Shown one piece after another: positions 15,912-25,812 of a stretch of 64,000 bases of DNA (position 1 is its first letter; each line of letters opens with the position of its first letter). Made by a program: the position numbers and the translations under genes. This stretch comes from JBFAPK01 sp040676675 (GTDB lineage: Bacteria > Actinomycetota > Actinomycetes > Mycobacteriales > Micromonosporaceae). Location: contig NZ_JBFAPK010000046.1 of NCBI RefSeq assembly GCF_040676675.1, positions 1-64,000 on the forward strand, read 5' to 3'. Under the pieces are notes generated by a model. The model was not told where the DNA came from. It did no database searches and saw only the letters and a program-made list of their open reading frames with translations.

Positions 15912-16898
15912 ATGCAGACCGATCGGCGCGGAACGCGCCTCGTGGCGAGGATCCTGCTGGTCCTGACCGTGGCGTTGGCCGGGCTCGGCCCGGCGACCGG
16001 CGCGTACGCGTTCGGCGGCGCCTTCTACCCGACCCAGCGGATCGGCAACCGGGGCGTGGACGTGTTGGCGATCCAGTACCTACTGCAAGAGCACGGACAC
16101 GACACCCCGGCCGACGGGATCTTCGCGGCCCCGCTCGACATCGCGGTACGCGCCTTCCAGTCCGCGCACAATCTCGCCGCCGACGGCATCGTCGGGCCCA
16201 AGACCTGGGGCGCGCTCGTGGTGACGCTCACCAGCGGCGCCAGCGGGCCGGCGGTACGGGCGCTACAGGTGCAGCTCAACAAGAAGCGGGACGCGCGGCT
16301 GAGCGTCAACGGCAGCTTCGACGCCGCCACCCGCGCGGCCGTGGTCTCCTTCCAGTCCCACGCCGGGATCGGCCCCGACGGCATCGTCGGCCCGACCACC
16401 TGGACCAACCTCGCCTGGCACTACGCCTACCCGGACCTGTCGAGCGGGCTGTGCGACCAGGACCCGGACGGCAACGGCCTGGCCAACTGGGCCACCGGCG
16501 CCGCGATCGGCCAGTTGGAGGCGGCCGCCACGGCCTTCGCCGCCACCGGACGCGGCCCGGTACCGCTGGGCGACGCGGGCTTCGAGCACGGCGGCGGCAT
16601 CCCCGGCCATTCCAGCCACGACGTCGGGCTCGACATCGACGTCTGGCCGATCCGTACCGACGCGGCGCAGTGCACCGCCGGCCGGATCACCTGGCAGTCC
16701 GCGACGTACGACCGCGCCGCCACCCGGCAGCTGGTCAACGCGATCCGGGCCGCGGCGCCGGGGCACGTCTCGTTCATCCTCTTCAACGATCCGACGCTGA
16801 TCGCCGAGGGGCTCACCTCCCAGTACGCCAACCACGACAACCACCTGCACGTCCGGTACTGCGAGCGGGTCCACCCGAGCAGCCTCTACACCTGCTGA
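15912..16898 (+). CDS. Secreted peptidoglycan-binding murein endopeptidase
   Basis: A 328-aa exported cell-wall hydrolase. It begins with a signal peptide (basic start, then ILLVLTVALAGLGPATGAYA), followed by two peptidoglycan-binding domain 1 repeats (about 40-95 and 100-165, each ending DGIVGPKTW or DGIVGPTTW) and a C-terminal domain like MepA/peptidase M74. The metal-site motifs are HSSHDVGLDIDVWPI and NHDNHLHVRYCERV, matching the HxxxxxD and HxH pattern of penicillin-insensitive murein endopeptidases. It probably cleaves peptide cross-links during growth or spore-wall remodelling. ATG 15912 follows GAGGAGG. It is monocistronic, divergent from the hydrolase gene across about 300 bp. Confidence 0.88.
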   Translation: MQTDRRGTRLVARILLVLTVALAGLGPATGAYAFGGAFYPTQRIGNRGVDVLAIQYLLQEHGHDTPADGIFAAPLDIAVRAFQSAHNLAADGIVGPKTWGALVVTLTSGASGPAVRALQVQLNKKRDARLSVNGSFDAATRAAVVSFQSHAGIGPDGIVGPTTWTNLAWHYAYPDLSSGLCDQDPDGNGLANWATGAAIGQLEAAATAFAATGRGPVPLGDAGFEHGGGIPGHSSHDVGLDIDVWPIRTDAAQCTAGRITWQSATYDRAATRQLVNAIRAAAPGHVSFILFNDPTLIAEGLTSQYANHDNHLHVRYCERVHPSSLYTC

Positions 16899-16961
16899 CC
16901 GTGCGGCTGCGCCGCCCCCGCCTCCTGGGCGGCAGCTCGTTCCGGCGCACTCGCCCGCACA

Positions 16962-19900
16962 ATGAACGCCGTGCTCGCCGCTACCCGCACCCTGCTGACC
17001 TCGCTCGAACCGCTGCCGTACCGCGAGCGGACGAACCGCCTCGCGGAATGGGCCCGTACCGCGCCCGACCGGGACCGGGTCTGCGCCGACCTGCGCGAAC
17101 AGGGCCCCTACGAGCGGCGTCTCGCCCTGGTCGCGGCGGTGGTGACCCGGGACGCCGAGGGCATCGCCGCCGCGACCCGCGACCCCCAGCCCTCGATCAG
17201 GGGCGCCGCGATCACCGCGGCGGTGCGCGCCGGCATCCCGGTCGGGGACGTCACCGACCGGCCGGCGACGGAGCGGCGCCGGGTGTATCGCGCCCTGCGC
17301 CGCGGGTCCGCGCCGGCGCTCGCCGACTCGCTCGTCACGGAGATCCGTGACCAGTTCGGCGACGAGGAGGCGGCCGCGCTGCTGCCCGCCTGCGGCACCG
17401 ACACGGTACGGGCCTTGCTGCCCGAACTGGAGCACGCGCTCACCCTCGAACGGCTGGTCCGGCGGCACCCCGGCCCGCTGCTGGACCGGGTCCGCGAGCG
17501 GCTGGCCGCGACGCCGCCCGAGCTGCGCGGCAGGATCTGGGGCGGTGCCGCCGGTGCCGTGCTGCGGTGTGACCCGGCGCAGGCGCTCGACCTGCTCGAA
17601 CGGTACGCACCCGAGGCCTCGCTACCCGGCCCGCTCGTCGCCTACGGGATGCTCGCGGCACACCACGCGGGTCGCGTCGCCCGCCTGCTCGCCGCGCCCG
17701 GCCGCGCGGCCTGGCTGAAGCGGACCCCGCTGCCGCCGGCCCTGCTGCGCCGCCTCGCACCGCTGCCCACCGACGAACTGGCGCCGCTGGCGAACCGGTT
17801 CCGGGAACACAGCCGGGCGCTGGCGGCGCTGCTCGGCGCCGTGGCGCCGGCCCGGCGCGGTGAGCTGTACCGCCGGGCCCTGGCCGGGGCCGACACGGCG
17901 GTGCTGATCCCGGCCGCCGAGGTCATGGAGGTGCTGCCCGCCGCGGTCCGGATCCGCGAGGCGACCCGGGTGCTCGGTCTGGCGAGGACCCGCGAGCGGG
18001 AGTCCGAGGTGCACGGCTGGAGCGCGTACCTCGCCTGGCCGGACGCGTCCGCGGCACTGGAGGTCGCGCTGCGCTCGGGCGACGCCGACGAGCGGGCACA
18101 CGGGTACACGCTGTTGGTGGCAGCCGCCCGCCGCTCCCGCGACCCCCGGGCGGTGGCCGAGGTGGTAGTCCGGCTCGGCCGGCTGCGCAACGAGCAGGAT
18201 CCGGTGCGCTCGGCCGCGCTCACCGCGCTGGTGAAGGTGGCACCGCTGCTCACCGCGGAGACCGCGGCCGGGCTCACCCAGCTGACCACCGACGCGGTCG
18301 ACGCCCGCGACGCCTCCCCCGCCACCACGACCGCGCTGGGCGCGCTCGCCGCCGACATCCTGCGGCACCACGTCGCCGTGCCGGGGCTACGCGAGTGGGC
18401 GCTGCTCACGATCGACCTGGTGAGCACCGGCGCGAGCGCGCCGGTACTGGGCCGCTTCGACACGGTGCTGCGCCGCGGGCAGGAGGCGATGGTCTTCGAA
18501 CGGCTGCGCGGCTGGATCGAGGCCGGCCTGGCCCGCCGCCGGTACGGTCCGCTCTTCGCGCTCACCCACGCACTCGGCCGGCGGGCCTGGCGGCTGCCGC
18601 GGTTGCAGGAGCTGCTGCGTCGGGCGATCGGCCCGCGCACGCTGCCCTCGGTGGCCCGCACGGCGATCGGGCTCTGGCTCGACGACCCGCGTACCCGCGC
18701 GGACCGGGTCGCCGAGGTGCTCGACACCGACCCGACGGCGGTGACGATCGACGCGGTGTGGTCGACGATCTGCGCGTCCCGCACCGACCTGCTCGACCGG
18801 GCGCTGAACCAGCGGCCGCGCGGGCGGTTCCTGGAACCGGGGACGCGATGGGTGCCCGCCCGGGCGTCGCACGCCGAGCGCTGGCTACCCCGCCAGCGGG
18901 CCCGCTTCGTGGCCGCGCAGGAGTTGGTCGTCTCCGATCCCGGACTGGGGGTTTGGGAGCGCGCGGCGGCGGTCCGGGCCGCCGCCGGCGTCCCCGGCGC
19001 GGGCCGCGAGCTGGTGCTGCGCCACCTCGACGCCCCCGAGGTGGCGATCGCCGAGGCCGCGCTGGGCGCGCTGGTCTGGACCGACCGGCCGGACGAGGCG
19101 CTGCCGGTGCTGCTCCGGTACGCCGACGGCGACCGGGCGCGGGTCGCGCTGTACGCGGCCGGACGGGCTGCCCGCTACGTCCCGCCGTCCCGGCTGGCCG
19201 ATCCGCTCCGCGCGGTGGTGACCGGTCCGGCGAAGATCACGAGCCGGAAGGAGGCGGCCCGGCTGCTGGCACGCTACGGGCCGCCGGGGGCGATGGCGAC
19301 GCTGCGCGAGGCGTACGCGGACCCGGACGCGCACCGCGACGTGCGCGCGGCGATCGTCTCCGCCGCCCGGCAGCGGCTGCGGACCGAGGCGAGCTGGACC
19401 ATCCTGCGGAGCGCGGTCGACGGCAGCCGGGAGGAGCGGCGCGCGGTCCTGAGCGCGTACCCGTACACGATCCCGGAACGCCACCGCCCGCGCTACGGCG
19501 CGCTCGTCGTCGAGGCCTGCCGCGCGGCCGACCGGGAGATCCGGCGCGCCGCGTTCGCCCAGCTCGGGGAATGGTCGCCCTGGCTGACCGGGATCACCGA
19601 ACTGGTCGTGGACCGGCTCACCGACCTCGGCGAGACGATGGTGCACATCGAGGTCGCCAACCTGTTGAAGGCCGGCGGCGACGAGGTACTCGGCACCGCG
19701 CTGGCCCGGCTCGTGGATCGCGACGCGGGCGACGACCATCCTGGCGACCCGGCCGCGGACCGCCCGGCCCGACGGCGCATCGAACTCCTCGCACGCGGCG
19801 CGGCCGTGCGGTCCGGGGTCCGTCCGGCCGGTGCCGACCGGTCCGCTCTGGTCGAATCGACGCGGTGGCTCGCCGGTCACCCCGCCTTCGCCGGCACGGC

Positions 19901-20234
19901 CATGGGACTGCTGGTCGACCTCGGCCGGCTGGACAATCTGGACGAGATCGCCGGACTCTGCGCGGGTCGGCCCGTGCTCGCGCTCCGTACCGCCGAACGC
20001 GTCGGCGCCCGGCTGCGAAGCCTCCCCGAATGGCCCGACCCGGCGATCCTCGCCGGGACGGCCGCGCGGCTGGCGGGGCGGGGCGACCTCGCCGGCGGGC
20101 TGTTCGCGGTGGCGCTGGTCCGGCACGGGGCCGGCTTCGGTTGGCCGGCGCCGTGGCGGGATCTGCTGATCGGGCTGCGCCGGCACCCCGACGCCGACGT
20201 GCGCGAGGAGGCGTACGCCGTCGACATGAGCTGA
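16962..20234 (+). CDS. Large HEAT-repeat-like protein of unknown function
   Basis: A 1090-aa soluble protein made almost entirely of short amphipathic helix pairs rich in Ala, Leu and Arg, as in HEAT/ARM repeat solenoids (for example PSIRGAAITAAVRAG, DEVLGTALARLVDRD, VRAAIVSAARQRLR). No signal peptide, membrane segment or catalytic motif is visible. Such proteins are usually interaction scaffolds. The start ATG at 16962 has no good Shine-Dalgarno sequence, so a short-leader or leaderless transcript is possible. It follows the endopeptidase by 63 bp on the same strand but a functional link is not evident. Similar very long HEAT proteins occur in related actinomycetes as uncharacterised genes. 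Confidence 0.75.
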   Translation: MNAVLAATRTLLTSLEPLPYRERTNRLAEWARTAPDRDRVCADLREQGPYERRLALVAAVVTRDAEGIAAATRDPQPSIRGAAITAAVRAGIPVGDVTDRPATERRRVYRALRRGSAPALADSLVTEIRDQFGDEEAAALLPACGTDTVRALLPELEHALTLERLVRRHPGPLLDRVRERLAATPPELRGRIWGGAAGAVLRCDPAQALDLLERYAPEASLPGPLVAYGMLAAHHAGRVARLLAAPGRAAWLKRTPLPPALLRRLAPLPTDELAPLANRFREHSRALAALLGAVAPARRGELYRRALAGADTAVLIPAAEVMEVLPAAVRIREATRVLGLARTRERESEVHGWSAYLAWPDASAALEVALRSGDADERAHGYTLLVAAARRSRDPRAVAEVVVRLGRLRNEQDPVRSAALTALVKVAPLLTAETAAGLTQLTTDAVDARDASPATTTALGALAADILRHHVAVPGLREWALLTIDLVSTGASAPVLGRFDTVLRRGQEAMVFERLRGWIEAGLARRRYGPLFALTHALGRRAWRLPRLQELLRRAIGPRTLPSVARTAIGLWLDDPRTRADRVAEVLDTDPTAVTIDAVWSTICASRTDLLDRALNQRPRGRFLEPGTRWVPARASHAERWLPRQRARFVAAQELVVSDPGLGVWERAAAVRAAAGVPGAGRELVLRHLDAPEVAIAEAALGALVWTDRPDEALPVLLRYADGDRARVALYAAGRAARYVPPSRLADPLRAVVTGPAKITSRKEAARLLARYGPPGAMATLREAYADPDAHRDVRAAIVSAARQRLRTEASWTILRSAVDGSREERRAVLSAYPYTIPERHRPRYGALVVEACRAADREIRRAAFAQLGEWSPWLTGITELVVDRLTDLGETMVHIEVANLLKAGGDEVLGTALARLVDRDAGDDHPGDPAADRPARRRIELLARGAAVRSGVRPAGADRSALVESTRWLAGHPAFAGTAMGLLVDLGRLDNLDEIAGLCAGRPVLALRTAERVGARLRSLPEWPDPAILAGTAARLAGRGDLAGGLFAVALVRHGAGFGWPAPWRDLLIGLRRHPDADVREEAYAVDMS

Positions 20235-20350
20235 CCGGCCGGGTTCGGTCCGGCGGGCTCGGCTGGACGTCGGCACCGCACCCCGTTCCCGCCTGCCGGT
20301 CACCCGGGCGGGTCGGCCCGCCGCCGCGTCGACGACGGCAGGCCGCGGGC

Positions 20351-21520
20351 CTACGGCACCAGCCCGCGCCGGTACGCCTCGACGCCGATGGCGAACCGGC
20401 TCGTGGTGCCGAACTCGACGGCGACGGCGGCGATCCGGCGGCGCACGGTACGCACGCTGGTGGCGGTGACCCGGGCGATGTCGGCGTCCCGATGTCCCTG
20501 CGCCAGCAGCCGCAGCACCCGCCGGTCGAACGGGCTCAGCGCGCCACCGCCCGCACCGGCACGCTCCACGCCGCCGGCACCGGCACCCGCACCGGTAGGG
20601 GCCACGCCACCGTCGGCGTCCGTGCCGCGCCACCCACCGGGCGCACCACCGCCGCCGCCGGCGCGCGGATCGCCCTCGACACGCCGGCCGCCGGTGGGCT
20701 CGTCGGAGCGTGCCCAGAGCTGCCGGAAGCAGCTTCGCAGCAGCCCGACGACCGGCTCGGAACGCAGCACCACCGCCGGACCGGACGCCACCGGGCCGGC
20801 CAGCGCCAGCACCGCCGTGTGCCGGTCGACGACGCGCAGGTCCAGCGGGGCGGGCCCGCTGTACCGGACCTCGGGCCGGCGGCCCGACGGCCCGCCCGCC
20901 TCGCCGCCGTGCTCCGGCGGGCACGAGCCGGCGTAGAGCAGCCGGGTCGCGGCCTCCGGTGCGCCGGCCCGCTCCGGCCAACCCAGCGGCGGTGCGCCGC
21001 CCGGTCCGGCGGCGACCACCGCGAGGTACTCGGTGCGCGCGGCGAGGCGCAGCTCCCGCAGCTCCCGGGCGAGCGCCGCACGACCGGAGAGCACCCGCAC
21101 CGCGGGCTCGGACACCGGTACCCCGGCGGGTGCCGCCGACGCCGGTTCGTCGGCGGGCGCGGACGGGCCCGGTACCGGCGCCGCGCCGATCTCCCGGCCC
21201 GGCACCGGGTCCGGCACCGGGCCCGGGTCCAGCAGCCGCAGCAGCCCGTCCAGTTCGGCCGGGCCGGCCGGCCCGGTGGCCGCCCGGCCGTCCAGTCCGG
21301 CCAGCAGCCGGGTGAACGCCTCCGACGGATCGACCGCCGCCAGGCCGCCGGGCAGCTCGGCGGTGCCCCGGACCAGCCCGAGCCGGTACAGCTCGGCGAA
21401 GGCGGGACGGTTTGCTCCCTCCCCCGGCAGCGGTCCGGAGCCGAGCGGCAGCTCGCCGCCGCCGAGCAGCAGGCACAGGTACAGCCCGGCCGCCTCACGC
21501 GAGAGGATCCTGTCTGGCAT
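20351..21520 (-). CDS. LuxR-type transcriptional regulator
   Basis: A 389-aa protein with a C-terminal LuxR/GerE helix-turn-helix (LSPFDRRVLRLLAQGHRDADIARVTATSVRTVRRRIAAVAVEFG), no receiver domain, and a long N-terminal half with a divergent regulator-like domain (ALARELRELRLAARTEYLAVVAAG...LDLRVVDRHTAVLAL) interrupted by Gly/Pro-rich insertions. It starts at ATG 21520 after GGAAAGG; a GTG at 21538 overlapping the preceding stop as GTGA is an equally possible start. It is a paralogue of the next gene upstream (shared ending RFA.GVEA.RRG) and cotranscribed with it. The signal sensed is unknown. Confidence 0.8.
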   Translation of the reverse strand: MPDRILSREAAGLYLCLLLGGGELPLGSGPLPGEGANRPAFAELYRLGLVRGTAELPGGLAAVDPSEAFTRLLAGLDGRAATGPAGPAELDGLLRLLDPGPVPDPVPGREIGAAPVPGPSAPADEPASAAPAGVPVSEPAVRVLSGRAALARELRELRLAARTEYLAVVAAGPGGAPPLGWPERAGAPEAATRLLYAGSCPPEHGGEAGGPSGRRPEVRYSGPAPLDLRVVDRHTAVLALAGPVASGPAVVLRSEPVVGLLRSCFRQLWARSDEPTGGRRVEGDPRAGGGGGAPGGWRGTDADGGVAPTGAGAGAGGVERAGAGGGALSPFDRRVLRLLAQGHRDADIARVTATSVRTVRRRIAAVAVEFGTTSRFAIGVEAYRRGLVP

Positions 21521-21534
21521 GGTGGCCCTTTCCG

Positions 21535-22365
21535 TCACAGCCAGCCCCGTCGGGCCGCCTCTACCCCGGCGGCGAACCGGGTCGGTACGTCCAACACCCG
21601 CAGGACCGCGGTCAGGTGCGACCGGACCGTCTTCACCGTGACGCCGGCCGCGGCGGCCAGCTCGGTGTCGTTGCGGACGGTGGTCATCAGCCGCAGGATC
21701 CGCCACTGCGCCGCCGTCAGTTCCGGCGGGCGGCGGGCGGCGGGCGGCTCGGTGGCACCCGACCAGAGCAGTTGGAAGAGTTCCCGGGCGGCCGTGGCGA
21801 CACCGGGCGCACGGAGATAGGCCGCGTCGGGTACGGGCGCCCCGGCGCCCGGCGCGCCGCCGCCCAGCGGCCAGACCAGCACGTGCTCCCGGTCGACCAC
21901 GAGCAGGGACGCGGTCAGCCCGGCGGCGACGCGTACGGCGGCGTGCTCGCACAGCGCCCGCACGGCCGGCTCGACGCGGGGGTCCCGCGCCACCGACCGG
22001 TCCAGCAGCACCCGGTGCGCCGGCCCGGCGTCCCGGGAATCGGACGGCACCGGCCCGTCGTCCCGGGGATCGGACGGCGACCGGCTGGCCCGGGGATCGG
22101 CGGCCGGCGGCTCGGCGGCCCGGACATCGGCGGCCCGGAGGTCGGGGGCCCAGGGTGGAGCGGACGGCGACTCGCCCGCGCCGCCGCGCACGTCCAGCAG
22201 TTCCCGGCGCGCCCCGCGCCGCAACGACCCGGCCAGTTCCCGCGCCTCGTCCGTGGTGAGCAGTCGGGCGGCCGCACCGCCCGCGCCGACCGTACCGGGA
22301 CCGGCCACCGTCCACACCCGACGTTGCCGCCCCGGTACCGCTGATGTTCCCACCCGTGCTCCCAT
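21535..22365 (-). CDS. LuxR-type transcriptional regulator (paralogue)
   Basis: A protein of about 276 aa with a C-terminal LuxR-type helix-turn-helix (LTAAQWRILRLMTTVRNDTELAAAAGVTVKTVRSHLTAVL) and an N-terminal half containing RVLLDRSVARDPRVEPAVRALCEHAAVRV and ASLLVVDREHVLVWPLGG, similar in plan to the LuxR protein encoded downstream. It is the first gene of the pair; its TGA overlaps an in-frame GTG of the second gene. The start is uncertain: ATG 22365 is used, but the frame stays open to a TTG at 22497. It is divergent from the SARP gene at 22600, with 234 bp between, so shared or reciprocal control is plausible. Pro/Gly-rich linker in the middle. Confidence 0.75.
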   Translation of the reverse strand: MGARVGTSAVPGRQRRVWTVAGPGTVGAGGAAARLLTTDEARELAGSLRRGARRELLDVRGGAGESPSAPPWAPDLRAADVRAAEPPAADPRASRSPSDPRDDGPVPSDSRDAGPAHRVLLDRSVARDPRVEPAVRALCEHAAVRVAAGLTASLLVVDREHVLVWPLGGGAPGAGAPVPDAAYLRAPGVATAARELFQLLWSGATEPPAARRPPELTAAQWRILRLMTTVRNDTELAAAAGVTVKTVRSHLTAVLRVLDVPTRFAAGVEAARRGWL

Positions 22366-22599
22366 CGCCCCGTACGCCCCGCGCAAGGGGCCGAACACGT
22401 GGATACCGGCCGGTCGCAGCGGCGAGGTAGCGCGCCGGTAGCGCCGCCGGCCGGCTCGCCGCTCGGCCGCGCTTGACACGGCATTTATTCCGATCAAGGG
22501 TGTTCTCGGCAGGTAGAGGTTCGCGGGTCCGTCGTGTCTCGGGACAGGCGTACGGATCCCGCCCGCCGCGGCATCGCGAACCCAGCGAGCGGAGGCGTG

Positions 22600-25500
22600 A
22601 TGCGGTACCGGATCCTCGGTCGGTTGACCGTCTGGAACGGCCGGGAGTGGACCCAGATCAGCGCCTCCCGATGGCGCTCGCTCCTGGCGTACCTGCTGGT
22701 CAACGCCAACCGGTTCGTCCCCGCCGAGCGCCTCGTCGCCGAGCTCTGGGGCGACCGGCCGCCCGATTCGGCGGCCAAGTCCCTACAGGTGTACGTGTAC
22801 CGGCTGCGGCGCGCGCTGGGCGACCCGCCGGCGCGGCTGCTCACCCGACCCAGCGGGTACGAGTTGAGCGTCGCCCCGGGCGAGGTCGACGCCGACCGCT
22901 TCACCGAGCTGATCGGCCGGGGCCGGCAGGCGCTGGCCCAGGGAAGCACCGACGAGGCGCTGCGTACGCTCGTCGAGGCGCTGGCGCTGTGGCGCGGTGA
23001 CCCGCTGGCGGACGTACCGTCGACCGCGACCGTGGCCGCGGAGGCCGAACGGCTCGCCGAGCACCGCCTCGCCGCCTGGGAGAGCCTGGCCGACGCGAAG
23101 CTCGCCGCCGGCCGGCACGCCGAACTGGTCGCCGAGCTGCGGGCGCTGGTCGCCGAGGAACCGCTGCGCGAGCCGCTGTGGGCGAAGCTGATGACGGCGC
23201 TGCACCGGTCCGGCCGGCGCTCCGACGCGCTGGCCGCGTACGCGTCGGCCCACCGGGTGCTCGTGGACGAGTTGGGTGTGCCGCCCGGCGTCGAGTTGCA
23301 GCAGACGTACCAGGGCATCCTCACCGACGACGGGCCCGGGCCGGTACCGGAGGGCCCGCCGGCCGAGCCGTGGGCCCCGGCGTACCAGCTGCCGGCCCGG
23401 CTGCCGGACTTCGTCGGCCGCACCGCCGAGGTCGAGCGGGTGCGCCGGCTGCTCGCCGGACCGCCCGACGCGGACGGTACGCCGGCGGCCCGCACCGTGG
23501 TCGTCGCCGGCACGCCGGGCGTCGGCAAGACGGCGTTCGCCGTGTACGCGGGGCATCTGCTGCGCGACGCGTTCCCCGACGGCCAGCTCTTCGCCGAGCT
23601 GCGCGGCGCCGACAACCGGCCGGCCGAGCCGGAGGAGGTGCTCGCGTCGCTGCTCAAGTCGCTCGGGATCACCGGCGCGGAGCTGCCGGAGGGGTTGGCG
23701 GAGCGGTCCCGGCGGTACCGGGCGGAGCTGGCCGGGCGCCGAACCCTGGTGGTGCTCGACAACGCCAGCCACGAGCGTCAGGTACGCCCGCTGCTGCCCG
23801 GCAGCGGTACGAGCGCGGTCCTGGTGACCAGCCGCAACGCCCTGGCCGGGCTGGAGGCGGCGGCCCGCGTGGACCTCGACGTGCTGCCGGACGCGGAGGC
23901 GTTGGCCCTGCTCGCGGCGGCGGTCGGCGACGACCGGGCGCGGCGCGAGCCGGAGGCCGTCGGTCGCCTGATCCGGCTCTGCGGCAACCTGCCGCTGGCG
24001 CTGCGGATCGCCGGCGCCCGGCTGTCGACCCGGCGCTACCTGTCGGCCACCCGGCTGGCCGAGACGCTCGACGACGAGCGGCGCCGCCTCGACGAGCTGC
24101 GCGCCGGCGACCTGGAGGTACGGTCCAGCGTCGCGCTCAGCTACGACGCGCTGGACCCACCGGCCCGGCGGGCGCTGCGGCTGCTCGGGATGCTCAACAC
24201 GCTGGTGGTGCCGGAGTGGGTGGTCGGCGCGCTGCTCGGCTGCGGACACCAGGAGGCGGAGCGGATCACCGACGCGCTGGTCGACGACAACCTGCTGGAG
24301 TTCGACTCGACCGGGGCGGCCGGCGAGCCGCGCTACCGGCTGCACGACCTGGTCCGCCTCTTCGCGCGGGAACGCGACACGGCCGAGGAGACGGCGGCGT
24401 CGCGTACCGCCGCGCTGACCCGGGTCTGCGAGGCGTACGCGGCGATGGCCCGGCGCGCGGACGCCGGCCTCGCCGACGGCTTCCTCGGTTCCATTCCGGC
24501 GGCGGAGCCGGCCTGGCTGCCGCGCGCGGCCGACGTCGAGCGGCTGCTGGCCACGCCGCTGCGGTGGCTGGAGAGCGAACGCTCCACCCTCTGCGCCCTG
24601 GTCCGCCAGGCCGCCTCGGCCGGGCTGGCCGGCGTGGCCTGGCGGTTGGCGGCCTCGCTGGCCACCTACTTCGAGATCGCCGCCCACTTCGACGACTGGC
24701 GGGACACGCACGAGGTGGCGCTCGCCGCGGCGCACGGGGCCGGCGACCGGCTCGGCGTCGCCGTGATGTACCGCAACCTGGGCGAGCTGGACACCGTCGT
24801 GGACCGCTACGACCAGGCCGGTACCGAGTTCGAGGCGGCGCTGCGGGCGTACCGCGAGGCCGGGCAGCCCGGCGAGAGCGCGGCCTCCGGCCTCGGCGTG
24901 CTGCGCCGGTTGCAGGGCCGGCACGAGGAGGCGAGCGACTGGCTGGAGCGTTCGATCGGCGGGGCGCGCGCCAGCGGCAACATCCGCGCCGAGGCGTACG
25001 CCCAGCGCGCGCTGGTCAGCGTGTACCTGGAGCGCGGCGAGATCGAGCTGGCCGAGTGGTCGGCCGGGCACGCGCTGGCGTTGACGGACCGGATCGGGTA
25101 CCGCAACGGTGAGGCGGCCACCCTGCGCTCGCTCGGCCTGGTGCGGCTGGCCGCGGGCCGGCTCGCCGAGGCGCGCGAGGAGTTGGAGCGGGCCGGTGCG
25201 CTGGCCGCCGAGGTCGGCGACCAGGCCGGCGAGGTGCACGGACGGCAGTGGCTCGCCCACGTCGTCGACCTCGGCGGCGACCCGGAACTCGCCGAGGCGC
25301 TGCTCGACGAGTGCCTGTCGGCGTACCGCCGCCTGGGCGAGCCGTTCGGCGAGGCGTTGACGCTGCGTACCCTGGCCGACCTGTACCTGCACTCGGGACG
25401 GACCGCGGCGGCGACGGCGGCCGTTGACCGGTCGCTGTCGACCTGGCGCCGGGTGCACAGCCCGTACTGGACCTCGCGCTCGCTCGACCTGGCCGCGACC

Positions 25501-25713
25501 GTGGCCGAGGCGGACGGCCGTCCCGAGGTGGCCCGGCAGGCCAGGGGCGAGGCGGCGGCGCTGCGCCAGGCGATGGGCCTTCCCGCGGACCTGCGGCCGG
25601 GCCTGCTCAACGGTAGGGAGATCGGCGGGCATCTGCACCGGCCGGCGGAGCGGCGCGCCCCGGCGGCCGAGACGGTGGGCGGCCGGACCGCGCTGCCGGC
25701 CGGCGCGGGCTGA
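22600..25713 (+). CDS. SARP/AfsR-type regulator with NB-ARC and TPR domains
   Basis: A 1037-aa transcriptional activator. N-terminal winged-helix DNA-binding domain (MRYRILGRLTVWNGRE...LLAYLLVNANRFVPAERLVAELWG, residues 1-95) and bacterial transcriptional activation domain (about 100-245) as in AfsR/DnrI; then an NB-ARC ATPase (Walker A GTPGVGKTA near residue 305, LVVLDNA Walker B, LVTSRN, and GNLPLALRIAG) and a C-terminal TPR region. ATG 22600 has GGAGG 6 nt upstream. Such proteins usually activate specialised-metabolism genes by binding heptameric repeats near -35. Its likely targets here (terpene operon, polyketide-like operon) are inferred from position only. Confidence 0.92.
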   Translation: MRYRILGRLTVWNGREWTQISASRWRSLLAYLLVNANRFVPAERLVAELWGDRPPDSAAKSLQVYVYRLRRALGDPPARLLTRPSGYELSVAPGEVDADRFTELIGRGRQALAQGSTDEALRTLVEALALWRGDPLADVPSTATVAAEAERLAEHRLAAWESLADAKLAAGRHAELVAELRALVAEEPLREPLWAKLMTALHRSGRRSDALAAYASAHRVLVDELGVPPGVELQQTYQGILTDDGPGPVPEGPPAEPWAPAYQLPARLPDFVGRTAEVERVRRLLAGPPDADGTPAARTVVVAGTPGVGKTAFAVYAGHLLRDAFPDGQLFAELRGADNRPAEPEEVLASLLKSLGITGAELPEGLAERSRRYRAELAGRRTLVVLDNASHERQVRPLLPGSGTSAVLVTSRNALAGLEAAARVDLDVLPDAEALALLAAAVGDDRARREPEAVGRLIRLCGNLPLALRIAGARLSTRRYLSATRLAETLDDERRRLDELRAGDLEVRSSVALSYDALDPPARRALRLLGMLNTLVVPEWVVGALLGCGHQEAERITDALVDDNLLEFDSTGAAGEPRYRLHDLVRLFARERDTAEETAASRTAALTRVCEAYAAMARRADAGLADGFLGSIPAAEPAWLPRAADVERLLATPLRWLESERSTLCALVRQAASAGLAGVAWRLAASLATYFEIAAHFDDWRDTHEVALAAAHGAGDRLGVAVMYRNLGELDTVVDRYDQAGTEFEAALRAYREAGQPGESAASGLGVLRRLQGRHEEASDWLERSIGGARASGNIRAEAYAQRALVSVYLERGEIELAEWSAGHALALTDRIGYRNGEAATLRSLGLVRLAAGRLAEAREELERAGALAAEVGDQAGEVHGRQWLAHVVDLGGDPELAEALLDECLSAYRRLGEPFGEALTLRTLADLYLHSGRTAAATAAVDRSLSTWRRVHSPYWTSRSLDLAATVAEADGRPEVARQARGEAAALRQAMGLPADLRPGLLNGREIGGHLHRPAERRAPAAETVGGRTALPAGAG

Positions 25714-25812
25714 CGCCGCGCCCGTGGGGGGTGGGGCGGCGCATCCGCCCCGGCACCTAAAGTAAAGCCGGGCAACGGTTTCCTGTGCGGTAGGAGATGC
25801 GGTGGGCGGTCG

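Noticed and set aside
22473..22478. TTGACA as -35 for the SARP gene
   Set aside because: No good -10 follows at 16-18 bp, so it was not called.
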